From the NCBI RefSeq assembly GCF_022394535.1, contig NZ_CP089414.1:2790001-2854000 (forward strand): a DNA stretch of 64,000 bases, read 5' to 3'. A program made the translations under genes and the position numbers. Under the pieces are notes generated by a model. The model searched no databases. It was given only the letters and a program-made list of their open reading frames with translations, and had not been told where the DNA came from. Positions 52,772-62,704 of the stretch are shown piece after piece. The DNA comes from Dyella terrae (GTDB lineage: Bacteria; Pseudomonadota; Gammaproteobacteria; Xanthomonadales; Rhodanobacteraceae). How positions within the stretch are numbered: the stretch's first letter is position 1; each line of letters starts with the position of its first letter.

Positions 52772-55691
52772 ATGAAACTCACTCTGTCGTACACCCGTAA
52801 TTTGCTCGCACTGGCATGCTTGGCAGCACTCGCTGGCCCGGCCATGGCGCAAGATAATGCCGATACCGGCGCAGCCGACGCCAAGAAGGCGGCCAATCTC
52901 GAAACCGTGACCGTCACCGGTTCACGCATCTCCAACCCGAACGTGATCTCGCCCACGCCCGTCAGCGTGCTGACGGCGGCCGAGATCAAGGCCACGGGCG
53001 CCGTCAATATCGGCGATATCCTGACGACGCTGCCGCAGTTGGCAACCACGTTCACCATGGGCAACTCCACCCGCTTCATCGGTACGGCCGGCGTATCGTT
53101 TCAGGATCTGCGCAACCTCGGCACCAGCCGCACGCTGGTGCTGGTGAACGGCCGCCGCTTCGTCGGCGCCAGCGCGGGCGACACCGCGGTGGACACCAAT
53201 CTGATCCCCGCCGACTGGGTCGAGCGTGTGGAAATCATCACCGGTGGCGCATCGGCCGTGTACGGTGCGGATGCAGTGACCGGCGTGGTCAACTTCATCC
53301 TGAAGAAGAACTACCAGGGCGCCAACCTGCACGCCCAGTTCGGCAGCTCCGAGCACGGTAATTTCAACAAAGGCATCGTCTCGCTTACCGGCGGCATGAA
53401 CTTCGCCAACAATCGCGGCAACATCGCTGCGTCGGTGGAGCACTCCGATCAGGACGAGCTCATGTTCCCGGACCGCTTCGGCAACAAGTCCTGATGCGTC
53501 CATCCTGACCCCGGACGGTCCGTACGATTCGGCGCTGTACAACAACGCTGGTGGCTACACCAACGTAGCCGCCGGCACGTTCTCCACCGGCAGCTCGACC
53601 GATATCAACAAGCGCTACGTGTTCAATCCGGATGGCTCGGTACGCCACCAGTACTTTGGCGGCCCGTATGACAACACCGGCCGCTGCAACGACTGTGACC
53701 GTCTCGATGCGAACCAGGTGCTGCAGCTGCAGCCGAAGTACAAGCGCACCACGATCAGCAGCGTCGCGTCGTTCGACATCACGCCCGAACAGCACCTGTA
53801 TGCCGAAGGCACCTACAGCCACGTCGACGTGACCAAGTCCGGCCAGCCGGCCTTTGGTAGCGGCGCCAGCGCGTACACCATTACCCGCGACAACGCCTAC
53901 ATGACCCCGTCGTTGGCGGCCGTCATGGATGCGAACAACCTCAAGTCGATCAAGGTTGCACGCTTCGACCTCGATGCTGGCTTGCGCGGTGAAGACACCA
54001 AGCGCAACACCACGCGCGGCGTCATCGGTGCCAATGGCGTGATCACGGGTGACTGGGAATACGACACCTCGCTGGTCTACGGTTGGACGGACGAAACCCG
54101 TCACAACCTCAACAACCGCATCAGAGATCGTTTCAACGCCTCGATCGATGCGGTCAAGGACACCAACGGCAATATCGTCTGCCGTTCGACCCTCAATCCC
54201 AATTCGGTGAACCCCAACGCCGGCGGCGTACTCGATCCGATTGCCCTGGGCGGCGGCTGCGTGCCGACCAGCATCTTCGGTGCGGGCGCAATCAACCCGA
54301 AGGCGGCGCAGTGGTTCAACACCACCACCACCACCACATCTCGCCTGACCCAGTTCGTGGGTGGCGGTACGGTGACCAACAACAACCTGTTCCAGATGCC
54401 GTTCGAGGCAGGCGCCGCCAGCCTTGCGACGGGCGTGGAATTCCGTCGTGAAAGCAGCCGTCAGATCACCGACCCGCTGGACGTGGCCGGCCTGACCTTC
54501 CTCAACGCGATTCCGCCGTCCAGCGGCGCGTACAACGTCAAGGAAGGCTATATCGAGACGGCCATGCCGTTGCTGTCCGGTCGTCCGTTCGCGCAGAACC
54601 TGACATTTGACGCCGCTGCTCGCTTCTCCGACTACAGCACCATCGGCCACACCAAGGCTTGGCGCTGGGGCCTGGACTGGGCCATCGACGGCAACATCCG
54701 CCTGCGCGGTACCGTGTCCAGCGCCGTGCGCGCACCGAACATCGGCGAGTTGTTCGGCGGGCAGTCGCAGAACTACTTCACCATCACGGACCCGTGCTCG
54801 GTGAAGCAGTTGAAGAATGCGCCGAACCAGGCCGTGCGTACCGCCAATTGCCAGCTCCTGGGGATTCCGGCCGGCTGGACGTCCACCAACACGGCTACGA
54901 TCGGCGGCATTTCGGGTAGCAACCCGAATCTGAAGCCAGAGCAGGGCCGCACGTGGACCGGTGGTCTCGTCTTCACGCCGGAGTTCCTGCCAGGGTTTGG
55001 TCTGACCCTCGACTATTGGAACATCAAGCTGACCGACGCCATCAGCGCACCCAGCGGTAGCGATATCGCCAACCACTGCGTTGATTCCACCACCGGCATC
55101 AACAACGTGTACTGCACCAATGCTCTGCGTGGTCCGGATCACGAGTTGAACTTCATCAACTCGATCAACCAGAACATTTCCGCGCTCAGCACCTCGGGCA
55201 TTGACCTTGGCACGTACTACTCGCACGAAGTCGGTGCGGGCAAGTTGGGCCTCAACCTGGACGTGACCAAGGTCATCGCCTACACCGAGCATCCGTTCCA
55301 GGACGATCCGAGCAACACCGTCCAGTACAACGGCACCACCACCCTCAGTGGTGCGTTCCCGAAGTGGAAGGGCTCGCTGCGTGCGACCTACTCCCTGAAC
55401 AGCTGGCTGTTCAATTGGAACATGCGCTACTTCTCCTCGATGCTGCGCGTGAGCAACGAGAGCTATGAGTCCAATCCGTACCAGACCACGCCAATCAGGG
55501 CGGGTGCCGGCTTCTTCAACGACGCGAAGGCAAGCTACACCTTCGGCAAGAGCGGCTGGCAGGCGTATGCGGGCATCACGAACGTGTTCGACCGCGATCC
55601 GCCGGTTAACCTGTTCGGTTCGGGTGCATCCAGTGGTATCTACGACGCCATCGGCCGCGCTTACTACGCAGGGTTCAACTACAACTTCTGA
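52772..55691 (+). pseudogene. TonB-dependent receptor, broken by a single-base insertion
   Basis: The ATG at 52772 follows GGGAGG and starts a signal peptide (LLALACLAALAGPAMAQ). The plug domain is clear (TVTVTGSRISNPNVISPTPV, RTLVLVNGRRFVGASAGDTA, IITGGASAVYGADAVTGVVN). After NKS the frame meets a TGA at 53492-53494. Dropping one T there gives NKSDASILTPDGPYDSALYN and an open frame to 55691, ending in the typical YYAGFNYNF. The repaired protein would have 972 residues, a normal size. The substrate is unknown and no enzymes flank it. A sequencing error is likely, since everything downstream is intact. Confidence 0.88.
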
Positions 55692-55721
55692 TCCTGGGTG
55701 GCAGCCCGGAGACTTGGGGTG

Positions 55722-55752
55722 GAAGGGCCGGCATTGCCGGCCCTTCTTTTTT
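55722..55752 (+). terminator. Intrinsic terminator after the second receptor gene
   Basis: A perfect 11-bp stem (GAAGGGCCGGC, 55722-55732, with 55736-55746), a 3-base loop and T6 at 55747-55752. Confidence 0.93.
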
Positions 55753-55756
55753 GCAT

Positions 55757-55782
55757 AAAAGGCCGGCTTTCGCTGGCCTTTT
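55757..55782 (+). terminator. Second, tandem terminator
   Basis: AAAAGGCCGGC (55757-55767) pairs with 55772-55782 with one G-T pair around TTTC, and T-rich sequence follows. It stands directly after the first terminator and would also work on the minus strand because of the A/T ends. No gene is seen from here to 55960. Confidence 0.8.
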
Positions 55783-55960
55783 CTTTGCCTGCATGCAGGC
55801 GCCCCGCATGAACATGCGCGGCTGTGCCCACCGACTCCTACACGTCACCCGACACCATCAGCCGCTGCACGCCATGGTGTAGCCTCAGTCGGGAGCTCGT
55901 CAGAGCCCACACAATCGCACTACCAGTACACGCTATGTACAACCGTCTAGGAGCGTTTCC

Positions 55961-56581
55961 ATGTGGTCCATTCGAGAACCCGTGCTCAAGCCCGTCGCGA
56001 TCAAGAAGCTACGGCCTACCCAGATCACGGTCGGCATGCATGAGGTGAAGGAAAAACGCGCGCACTGGCGCCAGCTTCCAGACAAAGAGAAGGTAGGTTA
56101 CCTCGGCCACCACATGATCCCCGTTATTCATGGCCCCAAGCAGCGCGACTACATCATCGATCACCACCATCTGGCGCGCGCACTGCTGGAGGAAGGCTGC
56201 GAACACGTCTTCGTGGTGACGGTGGCCGATCTCAGCACACTCAGCCAGGATGCGTTCTGGACCTTCCTGGATCACCACGCCTGGGTTTATCCCTACGATG
56301 CCAAGGGCAAGCGACGCGGTTACGACGAAATCCCGCGCTCCGTTGAGCAGTTGGTGGACGATCCCTACCGCAGCGCCGCCGGCGAACTGCGGCGCATCGG
56401 CGGCTACGCGAAGGATGCCACGCCCTTTAGCGAGTTCCTCTGGGCGGATTTCCTTCGTGGACAAGTGAAGCGGTCGCGACTCGAGAAGGATTTCAACGCT
56501 GCCATGAAAGAAGCCTACAAGCTGGCGCGGAGCCAGCAAGCCAAATACCTACCTGGCTGGTGCGGCCCCATCGGCAATTAG
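55961..56581 (+). CDS. ParB-like nuclease-domain protein (ParBc_2 type)
   Basis: The 206-residue protein opens with KPVAIKKLRPTQITVGMHEV and has GHHMIPVIHGPKQRDYIIDH, then HHLARALLEEGC, the core of the ParBc_2 family, a ParB/sulfiredoxin-fold domain found as a stand-alone protein. It is not the chromosome-partition ParB: there is no HTH and no parA nearby. The C-terminal helical half (FSEFLWADFLRGQVKRSRLE) belongs to the same family. TAGGAG precedes the ATG. Its role is unknown. Confidence 0.85.
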   Translation: MWSIREPVLKPVAIKKLRPTQITVGMHEVKEKRAHWRQLPDKEKVGYLGHHMIPVIHGPKQRDYIIDHHHLARALLEEGCEHVFVVTVADLSTLSQDAFWTFLDHHAWVYPYDAKGKRRGYDEIPRSVEQLVDDPYRSAAGELRRIGGYAKDATPFSEFLWADFLRGQVKRSRLEKDFNAAMKEAYKLARSQQAKYLPGWCGPIGN

Positions 56582-56621
56582 ACGGCCAAAACCGAACGTT
56601 GGCGCGAGTCCGTCAATAGAA

Positions 56622-56647
56622 GAAACGCCCCCTTTCGGGGGCGTTTC
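56622..56647. terminator. Hairpin after the ParB-like gene
   Basis: GAAACGCCCCC (56622-56632) pairs perfectly with 56637-56647 around TTTC, 41 bp after the stop. No T-run follows on either strand, so it is a likely but not standard terminator. Confidence 0.6.
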
Positions 56648-57013
56648 AAGGGAAAGGGCCAAGTTCAAGGGGAGGATCTTGGCCCCGTGCCACCCACGAC
56701 GCATGGGGATGAAGTCTGGAGGCAAAACCAGATTACCTATTGTCACGGCGCGATTCTGTCGTCTTCTTCCGATCAGGTTGTCGCCCAAACGCTCGACCAA
56801 AGAAGTTCACTGCTATCCCTACCGCGGCCACGCAACTCAGAGCGATCCGATATCCGCAGTCGTGCGTTCCGGCAACAATATCTCTCGCCCCACATGCGCA
56901 TGGAATGTTGTATGGGCCCGCGGTGACGCGCGCGACGAATTCGGGGATAGGCGTTGAGTATTCAGCTGCCGGGGTTCGTCGGGGTTTTCAGCAAGCTTGG
57001 AGTAGGGATTTCG

Positions 57014-57041
57014 GCGGATGGCCTTGCCATCCGCTTTTTTT
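57014..57041 (+). terminator. Orphan intrinsic terminator upstream of dinG
   Basis: GCGGATGGC (57014-57022) pairs perfectly with 57026-57034 around CTT, followed by T7 (57035-57041). There is no coding gene immediately upstream; it stands 108 bp before the dinG start. Confidence 0.9.
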
Positions 57042-57148
57042 GTCCCCTGCTCAAGGGCTTGGCGTCGATCGTCCAGAACGGACGCCCCTGGGCCGGCAGG
57101 CATGCGAGAATGGTCTACTGACGCGACGACTCGCGCCCCATCCGCTCC

Positions 57149-59251
57149 ATGCTGACCGATACCACCAAAGACGCGATCCGTGCCGCCTATACGCGCCTCA
57201 AGGAAGGCCTGCCGGGCTTTCGTGCGCGCGCATCGCAGGGAAAGATGATCGCAGAGGTGGCCAAGGCGCTCGCGCAGGAAGGTGGCTCGGCGGTGATCGA
57301 AGCCCCCACGGGTACCGGCAAATCGATGGCGTACCTCATCGCGGGCGTCGAGGTAGCACGCGCGCAGAAGAAGAAGCTGCTGATCGCGACGGCCACCGTG
57401 GCTCTGCAAGAGCAATTGGTCCAGCGCGATATCCCGCTCTATCTCAAGCTCAACGGCACCGAGGCCAAGGTGGCGCTGGCGAAAGGACGCGGCCGATATC
57501 TATGCCCGCGCAATCTCGCCATGGCGAGCAACAGCCTCGATGAGACATCGCAGATGGGCCTGGGCTTCGACGCCGATCTGGCGTTGTGGACCAAGCCACC
57601 GCAGGAGCGCGACAAAAAGGCGCTATCCAAGCTGATGGACCTGTTCGACCGTCGCGAGTGGGACGGCGACATCGATACCGCGCCTGAGCCAGTCAGCGAC
57701 GTGCTGCGCCCCATGATCACCACCAGCGCCGGTGGCTGCACCAGCCGCAAGTGCGCGCATTTCATGCAATGCCCGTTCTTCGCGGCGCGCCGCGCCGTGG
57801 GCGACGCCGACATTATCGTGGCGAACCAGGACCTGGTGCTGGCCGACCTCACCATGCCGCGCGAGGAAGAAGGCTTCGGCGGCGTGATCCTGCCCAAGCC
57901 GGACGAAACGCTGTACATCTTCGACGAAGGCCACCACGTGCCGTCGAAGGCGATCGACCGCGGCGCGGCCGAGGTGTACATGAACGTCGCGGTGCGTCAG
58001 TTGAGCCGGCTCGGCCGTCAGATCCACGCGGCCTATTCACTCACCGACAAAGAAGTGATCGGCAAGCTTTCGCTCGACGCGGGCGACCAGAAGCTGCAGG
58101 AACTCAGCAACTCGCTCGAAGAACTCGAAAGAGAAATTCGCCTCAGCTGGCTGCCTGCACCTAACGACCAAGAGCCGATGTATCGCGGCTCGCTGGGCCA
58201 GTTGCCGGAGGCCTGGGTGGAGCACGCGCGCGCGCTTTATGTGTTCACCGGCGAGGTCGAACGCTGGGTCGGCGCGGTGCGTCGCGCCGTGCTGGAAATG
58301 ACGGAAGCCGGCCCCACCCACGAAGCACTTTCGCGCGAACTGGGTATGGCGCTGGAACGCATCGATCGACAGGTGCGCACGTGGCGGGCGTGGTCCGCCA
58401 CCGATGGCGACAACGCACCGCCGCTCGCACGCTGGGTCACGCTGAGCGGTGACCAGCAATTGATCTGCCACGCCTCGTCGGTATCCGCGGGCGGGCTACT
58501 GCGCAGCATTCTGTGGGGCAACGCCAGCGCCGTGGTGATGACCTCGGCCACGTTGAGCGCGGGCGGCAATTTCCGTGGTTTTGCCGATGCCGTGGGCCTG
58601 CCCGACGACTCGGTAACGCTGAGCCTGCCTTCACCGTTCGACCTCGCCGCACAGGCACGGCTGGAAGTGCCCGCCATGCGTGCCCTGCCGGATGCACGCG
58701 AGGAACATGTGCAGGAGGTCTGCGACTGGCTGGCCGAGCATCTCGACTGGAATGCCGGCAACCTCGTGCTGTTCACCTCTCGCGTCAAGCTCGACAGGGT
58801 GCTGCAGAAGCTCCCCATCGAATATGTGCGCAAAGTGCGCGCGCAGGGTTCGTTGGGCAAGGCGCAACTGGTCGCCGAACATATTGCCGACGTTGAAGCA
58901 GGCAAAGGCAGCACGCTGTTCGGCCTCGCTTCGTTTGGCGAAGGCCTAGACCTGCCGGGCAAGCTGTGCGAAACGGTGGTGATCACTCAATTGCCGTTCG
59001 CCGTGCCCACCGATCCCGTCGGCGCGACGTACGCGGAGTGGCTGGAATCGCGCGGCCGCAACCCTTTCATCGAAGTCACCGTGCCGGAGGCGACGCGACA
59101 GCTCACGCAGTACTGCGGCCGCCTGATCCGAACCGAGACCGACCAGGGTCGCATCGTGCTGCTGGACCGCCGTGTGGTACTCAAGCGCTACGGCGAGCGC
59201 ATGCTCAAGGCCCTGCCCCCGTTTACCCGCGTCATCGAGAAAGTGGCATGA
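57149..59251 (+). CDS. dinG: DinG-family ATP-dependent DNA helicase
   Basis: The 700-residue protein is an XPD-like superfamily 2 helicase. Walker A is VIEAPTGTGKSMAYLIAG (near 52-59) and the DEAH-type box is FDEGHH (258-263). Four cysteines for a 4Fe-4S cluster are present: Cys119 (GRYLCPRN), Cys197 and Cys202 (GGCTSRKC) and Cys208 (QCPFFAARR). Motif VI is LTQYCGRLIRTETDQGRIVL. It unwinds D-loops, R-loops and forks with 5'-3' polarity in DNA repair. Its TGA overlaps the ATG of hutD. Confidence 0.95.
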   Translation: MLTDTTKDAIRAAYTRLKEGLPGFRARASQGKMIAEVAKALAQEGGSAVIEAPTGTGKSMAYLIAGVEVARAQKKKLLIATATVALQEQLVQRDIPLYLKLNGTEAKVALAKGRGRYLCPRNLAMASNSLDETSQMGLGFDADLALWTKPPQERDKKALSKLMDLFDRREWDGDIDTAPEPVSDVLRPMITTSAGGCTSRKCAHFMQCPFFAARRAVGDADIIVANQDLVLADLTMPREEEGFGGVILPKPDETLYIFDEGHHVPSKAIDRGAAEVYMNVAVRQLSRLGRQIHAAYSLTDKEVIGKLSLDAGDQKLQELSNSLEELEREIRLSWLPAPNDQEPMYRGSLGQLPEAWVEHARALYVFTGEVERWVGAVRRAVLEMTEAGPTHEALSRELGMALERIDRQVRTWRAWSATDGDNAPPLARWVTLSGDQQLICHASSVSAGGLLRSILWGNASAVVMTSATLSAGGNFRGFADAVGLPDDSVTLSLPSPFDLAAQARLEVPAMRALPDAREEHVQEVCDWLAEHLDWNAGNLVLFTSRVKLDRVLQKLPIEYVRKVRAQGSLGKAQLVAEHIADVEAGKGSTLFGLASFGEGLDLPGKLCETVVITQLPFAVPTDPVGATYAEWLESRGRNPFIEVTVPEATRQLTQYCGRLIRTETDQGRIVLLDRRVVLKRYGERMLKALPPFTRVIEKVA

Positions 59252-59802
59252 GCTTCCACGTTATTCGCGCCGCCGACATGCAGCCCCAGCCCTGGAAAAA
59301 CGGCATGGGCGTAACGCGCGAGGTGGCACGTTTCCCCGCCGATGCGGGCAGTGATGATTTCGTTTGGCGCATCAGCGTGGCCGACGTGAACAGCGCCGCG
59401 CCGTTCTCGACCTTTCCCGGCATCGATCGCCACATCGTGCTGCTCGACGGCGAAGGCTTCGTCATGACGCTGGATGGCGAGCAGCAACATGCCCTGACCA
59501 CGCCACTGGAACCGTTCGCCTTTCCCGGCGAAGCGCAGGTGGACGTAACGATGGCGGGCGGCGCCACGCGCGACTTCAATCTGATGGTGCGGCGCGACGG
59601 TGGACTCGGCGACGTGCGCGTCTGCCGGGACGCAGGTAGCCACGTGCCAGATCCGGATTGCGTGCTGATCTACGTTGCGCAAGGGTCTGTAACGACCATT
59701 GATGGCGATCTGCAGGTTGGCGATGCGTGGCTGCCCGATCGCTGCCCGTTCCAGCTTGGCGAGAACAGTGCCGTGCTGATGGCCATGCTGCGGCGGCGCT
59801 GA
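59248..59802 (+). CDS. HutD/Ves family protein
   Basis: The 184-residue protein has a double cupin-like fold: QPQPWKNGMGVTREVARFPA, then FVWRISVADVNSAAPFSTFP and GIDRHIVLLDGEGFVMTLDG are the classic HutD/Ves lines. In some bacteria HutD is linked to histidine use, in E. coli Ves to cold stress; no hut gene is near. ATGA overlap with dinG suggests co-translation. The exact role is unknown. Confidence 0.9.
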   Translation: MSFHVIRAADMQPQPWKNGMGVTREVARFPADAGSDDFVWRISVADVNSAAPFSTFPGIDRHIVLLDGEGFVMTLDGEQQHALTTPLEPFAFPGEAQVDVTMAGGATRDFNLMVRRDGGLGDVRVCRDAGSHVPDPDCVLIYVAQGSVTTIDGDLQVGDAWLPDRCPFQLGENSAVLMAMLRRR

Positions 59803-59899
59803 CCGATCCCACGCGCGCTGGTGGCTCCTCCGGAGCTTCACCACCGCGACGGCTATAGCGCTTATCATCACGTGGTTCCACCGCCTCCAAGGTGAGCCC

Positions 59900-60478
59900 A
59901 TGGCTTTGCTGATCCTCGGTCTGGTGTTGTTCCTCGGGGTCCACTCCATCCGCATCTTTGCGAACGGCTGGCGCACGCGCCAACGAGAGCGCATCGGTGA
60001 AATGCGCTGGAAGGGGCTCTATTCGCTGGTGTCCATCGTCGGCTTCGTGCTGATCGTCGTGGGCTTCGGCCTCGCCCGCCAGCACCCGGTGCTGCTCTAC
60101 GTGCCGCCGCTGGCATTACGGCACCTCAACGCGCTTTTCACGCTACTGGCGTTCATCCTCGTCGTCTCCGCCTATGTCCCGCCGAATCATTTCAAGGCGA
60201 GACTGGGGCACCCGATGCTCGCCGGCGTGAAGGTGTGGGCATTCGGCCATCTATTGGCTACCGGCATGCTGCACGACGTGGTGCTGTTCGGTGCCTTCCT
60301 GGTCTGGGCCGTAGTGGACTTCGTAAGCGCACGGCGTCGTGACCGGGCAGATGGCGTCACTTATCCCGCCGGCACGGTAAAAGGCGACATCATTGCCCTC
60401 GTGGCCGGCATCGTCTTCTGGGCGGTATTCGCGTTCTGGCTGCACGGCTGGCTGATCGGCGTGAAACCGATGGGGTGA
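59900..60478 (+). CDS. NnrU family membrane protein
   Basis: The 192-residue protein has six or so membrane helices. LLILGLVLFLGVHSIRIFAN, then RWKGLYSLVSIVGFVLIVVG and HPMLAGVKVWAFGHLLATG are typical NnrU stretches with the conserved His. NnrU is linked to nitrite/nitric-oxide reduction in some alphaproteobacteria and related to MnrU/isoprenylcysteine methyltransferase-like folds, but no denitrification genes are near, so a general membrane role is more likely here. Confidence 0.85.
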   Translation: MALLILGLVLFLGVHSIRIFANGWRTRQRERIGEMRWKGLYSLVSIVGFVLIVVGFGLARQHPVLLYVPPLALRHLNALFTLLAFILVVSAYVPPNHFKARLGHPMLAGVKVWAFGHLLATGMLHDVVLFGAFLVWAVVDFVSARRRDRADGVTYPAGTVKGDIIALVAGIVFWAVFAFWLHGWLIGVKPMG

Positions 60479-60547
60479 AATCAGTCATCTGGGCCGGCTT
60501 GGGCCGCTGCAGTAGAGTGGCCCCGTTTCCAACATGAGGATCGGGCC

Positions 60548-60745
60548 ATGGCTGCCTTTCTGCTTTGGGTGTTGCTGCTGGTGTTCTGCTGGCCGCTCGC
60601 GTTGCTAGCGTTGGTGCTCTACCCCATTGTGTGGCTGCTGATGCTGCCCTTCCGACTCGTGGGTATCACCGTCAACGCCGTCTTCTCTTTCCTCGGCGCC
60701 ATGCTGATGCTGCCTGCGCGTGTGTTGCGCGGGCGCCCGGCCTGA
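60548..60745 (+). CDS. Small membrane protein, unknown
   Basis: The 65-residue protein is almost wholly hydrophobic (FLLWVLLLVFCWPLALLALV, then YPIVWLLMLPFRLVGI, then VFSFLGAMLMLPARVL) with basic residues at the end. A GAGGAT lies upstream of the ATG. The next gene starts directly at the following base, so the two are one unit. No family recognised, although similar small proteins are common in Xanthomonadales. Confidence 0.7.
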   Translation: MAAFLLWVLLLVFCWPLALLALVLYPIVWLLMLPFRLVGITVNAVFSFLGAMLMLPARVLRGRPA

Positions 60746-61339
60746 GTGGACAAGCCGAGCGCACCCTCCTGCGAGCGCAACCGCGATCCCATCCTGGGAG
60801 CGTTGCGCGAGCATTTTGCCGATAGGCACAAGGTGCTGGAAATCGGCAGCGGTACTGGGCAGCACGCGGTGTATTTCGCGGCGGCCATGCCCCAATGGCA
60901 GTGGCAATGCACGGATCGCGCGGAAAACCTGCCCGGCATCCGACAATGGCTGGATGAAGCCGCGCTGCCCAACACACCGCCCCCGCTCGCGCTGGACGTA
61001 AATGGCGCGTGGCCCGCAGGCAGCTATGACGCCGTGTTCAGCGCCAACACGCTGCACATCATGAGCTGGGACGAAGTGGAGATGCTGTTCGCCCATCTCG
61101 CCAAGATCACCGCAGCAGGCGCGAAACTCGCGATCTACGGCCCCTTCAACTACGGCGGTCGCTACACCAGCGAAAGCAACGCCGCCTTCGACGAATGGCT
61201 GCAGGCACGCGGTGTGCATATGCGCATCCGTGATGCCGAAGCGGTGGATACGCTGGCAGAGATCGTTGGTTTCGACCTGATCGATGACATCGCCATGCCC
61301 GCCAATAATCGTTTGCGGATCTGGCAACGCACCCGCTGA
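60746..61339 (+). CDS. DUF938 SAM-dependent methyltransferase-like protein
   Basis: The 197-residue protein starts at the GTG that directly follows the previous stop. [40 protein letters not shown] (SAM motif I), [20 protein letters not shown] and [20 protein letters not shown] are the DUF938 signature regions. Class I methyltransferase fold, substrate unknown; relatives occur from bacteria to animals (METTL26-like). Confidence 0.9.
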   Translation: MDKPSAPSCERNRDPILGALREHFADRHKVLEIGSGTGQHAVYFAAAMPQWQWQCTDRAENLPGIRQWLDEAALPNTPPPLALDVNGAWPAGSYDAVFSANTLHIMSWDEVEMLFAHLAKITAAGAKLAIYGPFNYGGRYTSESNAAFDEWLQARGVHMRIRDAEAVDTLAEIVGFDLIDDIAMPANNRLRIWQRTR

Positions 61340-61421
61340 GCGGCTGAACCATTGGTATTTTCGCCCCATTGGCGTCAGGATGCGTGTCAGAGGGCGCTCT
61401 TGGCCGCGCCTATGCCAGATC

Positions 61422-61844
61422 ATGCGACCTTACGTACAAGCCATCGACACGCTGACGCCCTGCCCCTGCGGAAACAACGAGGGTTACGCACGTTGTTGCG
61501 GTCTGCTGCATGACGGCGCCGCGGCCACCACGGCGGAGCAACTGATGCGTTCGCGTTACAGTGCCTATGTACTGAAACGCGAGGACTACCTGCTCGACAC
61601 CTGGCACCACAGCACCCGCCCGGCGCATCTCAAGCTGGCGACACAGCACCCGGCGCCCACGTGGTTGGGCCTGACGGTGAAGCGACACGAAAGTGAAGGT
61701 GACAGCGCCATGGTCGAGTTTGTGGCGCGCCTGCGCTATGGCGGCGGCAAGGCACAGCGCATGCACGAGATCAGCCGATTCGTGCGCGAAGATGGCCGCT
61801 GGTTCTACGTGGAAGGCGAGTTCCCCGAGAAATCCGGGGACTGA
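61422..61844 (+). CDS. ychJ: YchJ family SEC-C metal-binding protein (UPF0225)
   Basis: The ATG at 61422 gives 140 residues. It starts with a zinc-binding SEC-C-type motif, [20 protein letters not shown], followed by the NTF2-like domain typical of Ych[21 protein letters not shown], then DTWHHSTRP, and [20 protein letters not shown]. coli YchJ also has a C-terminal SEC-C motif; here that second copy is missing. The function is unknown. Confidence 0.87.
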   Translation: MRPYVQAIDTLTPCPCGNNEGYARCCGLLHDGAAATTAEQLMRSRYSAYVLKREDYLLDTWHHSTRPAHLKLATQHPAPTWLGLTVKRHESEGDSAMVEFVARLRYGGGKAQRMHEISRFVREDGRWFYVEGEFPEKSGD

Positions 61845-61868
61845 ACGCCTAACGATTCGCTTGCAGCG

Positions 61869-62630
61869 TCAGGATGAAAACGGAACAGCCGTTTCACCTT
61901 CTTCGTGACCGTTCGGCCCGAACCGTCGCTCTACCACTACGCCGCGACCGTCGTAGCCGATGGCAACGACCGTGCTCGCTCGCGTGCCATAGCGATCACC
62001 ACGAATGAAGGCCGAAGACAGCCAGCGCTCGCGCTCCAGGCCCACGCCCGTATCAGGCAACTGATCGTCCGGGTAGCCTCGCGGATCAGCAAGCGCGGCG
62101 AACAACGGCGCGAACTCGTCATCGTGCCCCGCATCAATCCATTCACGCAGATGCTGCTTCAGCGCGCGCGTCTTAGGCCATGGCGTGTTGAAGTCTGCGT
62201 TGGAAAGACCATGCACGCCAGGCTCCACCGACTGCGCGCGCGAATCCGGGCGATTGCCGATGTAGAACGCATGCGTCGCATCGAAGGTAAGCAGGTTGAA
62301 CGGGCGATAGTCTACCGCCGCGCCCAGCAGCGCTTTGGCGTGGGTCACGGCATCGTCATTGCCGGCGAGGTAGTCGAGCGATAGAAGGCCACGTGAGCGC
62401 CCGAGCTGCGGATCAAGCGGATCGCGCACATTGGTCACCACGCTGCAACGGCCATCGTCGGTCACGCCCAGCCAGGTACCGCCAGCCTCCAAATCCTTGC
62501 CAGCGACAATCGCTGGTTGCTCCCAGCGCGCCAGCGGCAGGCTGGGGCGCGCATGGAACTCGTCGCGGTTGCCGATCAACAGCAGACGCCAACGCGGATG
62601 TGCCTGCCAGGCGAAAGCGATCACACACAT
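61869..62630 (-). CDS. NRDE/TANGO2 family protein
   Basis: The ATG at 62630 gives 253 residues and puts the family start MCVIAFAWQAHPRWRLLLIG in place, followed by NRDEFHARPSLPLARW, which gives the family its name. GGTWLGVTDDGRCSVVTNVR and the C-terminal STVVAIGYDGRGVVVERRF complete it. The Cys2 directly after Met resembles an N-terminal nucleophile arrangement. In animals TANGO2 is linked to haem or lipid handling; the bacterial role is unsettled. The longer upstream frame is not supported. Confidence 0.9.
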   Translation of the reverse strand: MCVIAFAWQAHPRWRLLLIGNRDEFHARPSLPLARWEQPAIVAGKDLEAGGTWLGVTDDGRCSVVTNVRDPLDPQLGRSRGLLSLDYLAGNDDAVTHAKALLGAAVDYRPFNLLTFDATHAFYIGNRPDSRAQSVEPGVHGLSNADFNTPWPKTRALKQHLREWIDAGHDDEFAPLFAALADPRGYPDDQLPDTGVGLERERWLSSAFIRGDRYGTRASTVVAIGYDGRGVVVERRFGPNGHEEGETAVPFSS

Positions 62631-62704
62631 GGGGTCACTCTCCTCACGATAGCGGCACCAACCGATCCGATCGGCCAGTACCCAGTATGCACCCGGCCAA
62701 AGGG

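Larger units (their letters stand above)
56582..57148. other. 567-bp non-coding stretch between the ParB-like gene and dinG
   Basis: No frame here has protein-like composition. Structure is visible: a perfect 11-bp hairpin with TTTC loop (56622-56632 with 56637-56647), an 8-bp stem (56656-56663 with 56678-56685) with a purine-rich AAGGGGAGGA loop, and an orphan intrinsic terminator at 57014-57041. The terminator faces plus and is too far from the ParB-like gene to be its natural end, so it may finish a small RNA or a dinG leader. No promoter could be set with confidence. Confidence 0.5.

Noticed and set aside
53460..55292. 610-codon open frame on the minus strand
   Set aside because: Mirror frame of the second TonB-dependent receptor, which is clearly the real gene even though broken.
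55961..56581. Chromosome or plasmid partition protein ParB
   Set aside because: Only the ParBc_2-type domain is present; there is no HTH, no parA and no parS-like site seen.
56740..57543. 267-codon open frame running into dinG
   Set aside because: It overlaps the N-terminal helicase motifs of dinG in another frame and has an Arg-rich, motif-free sequence.
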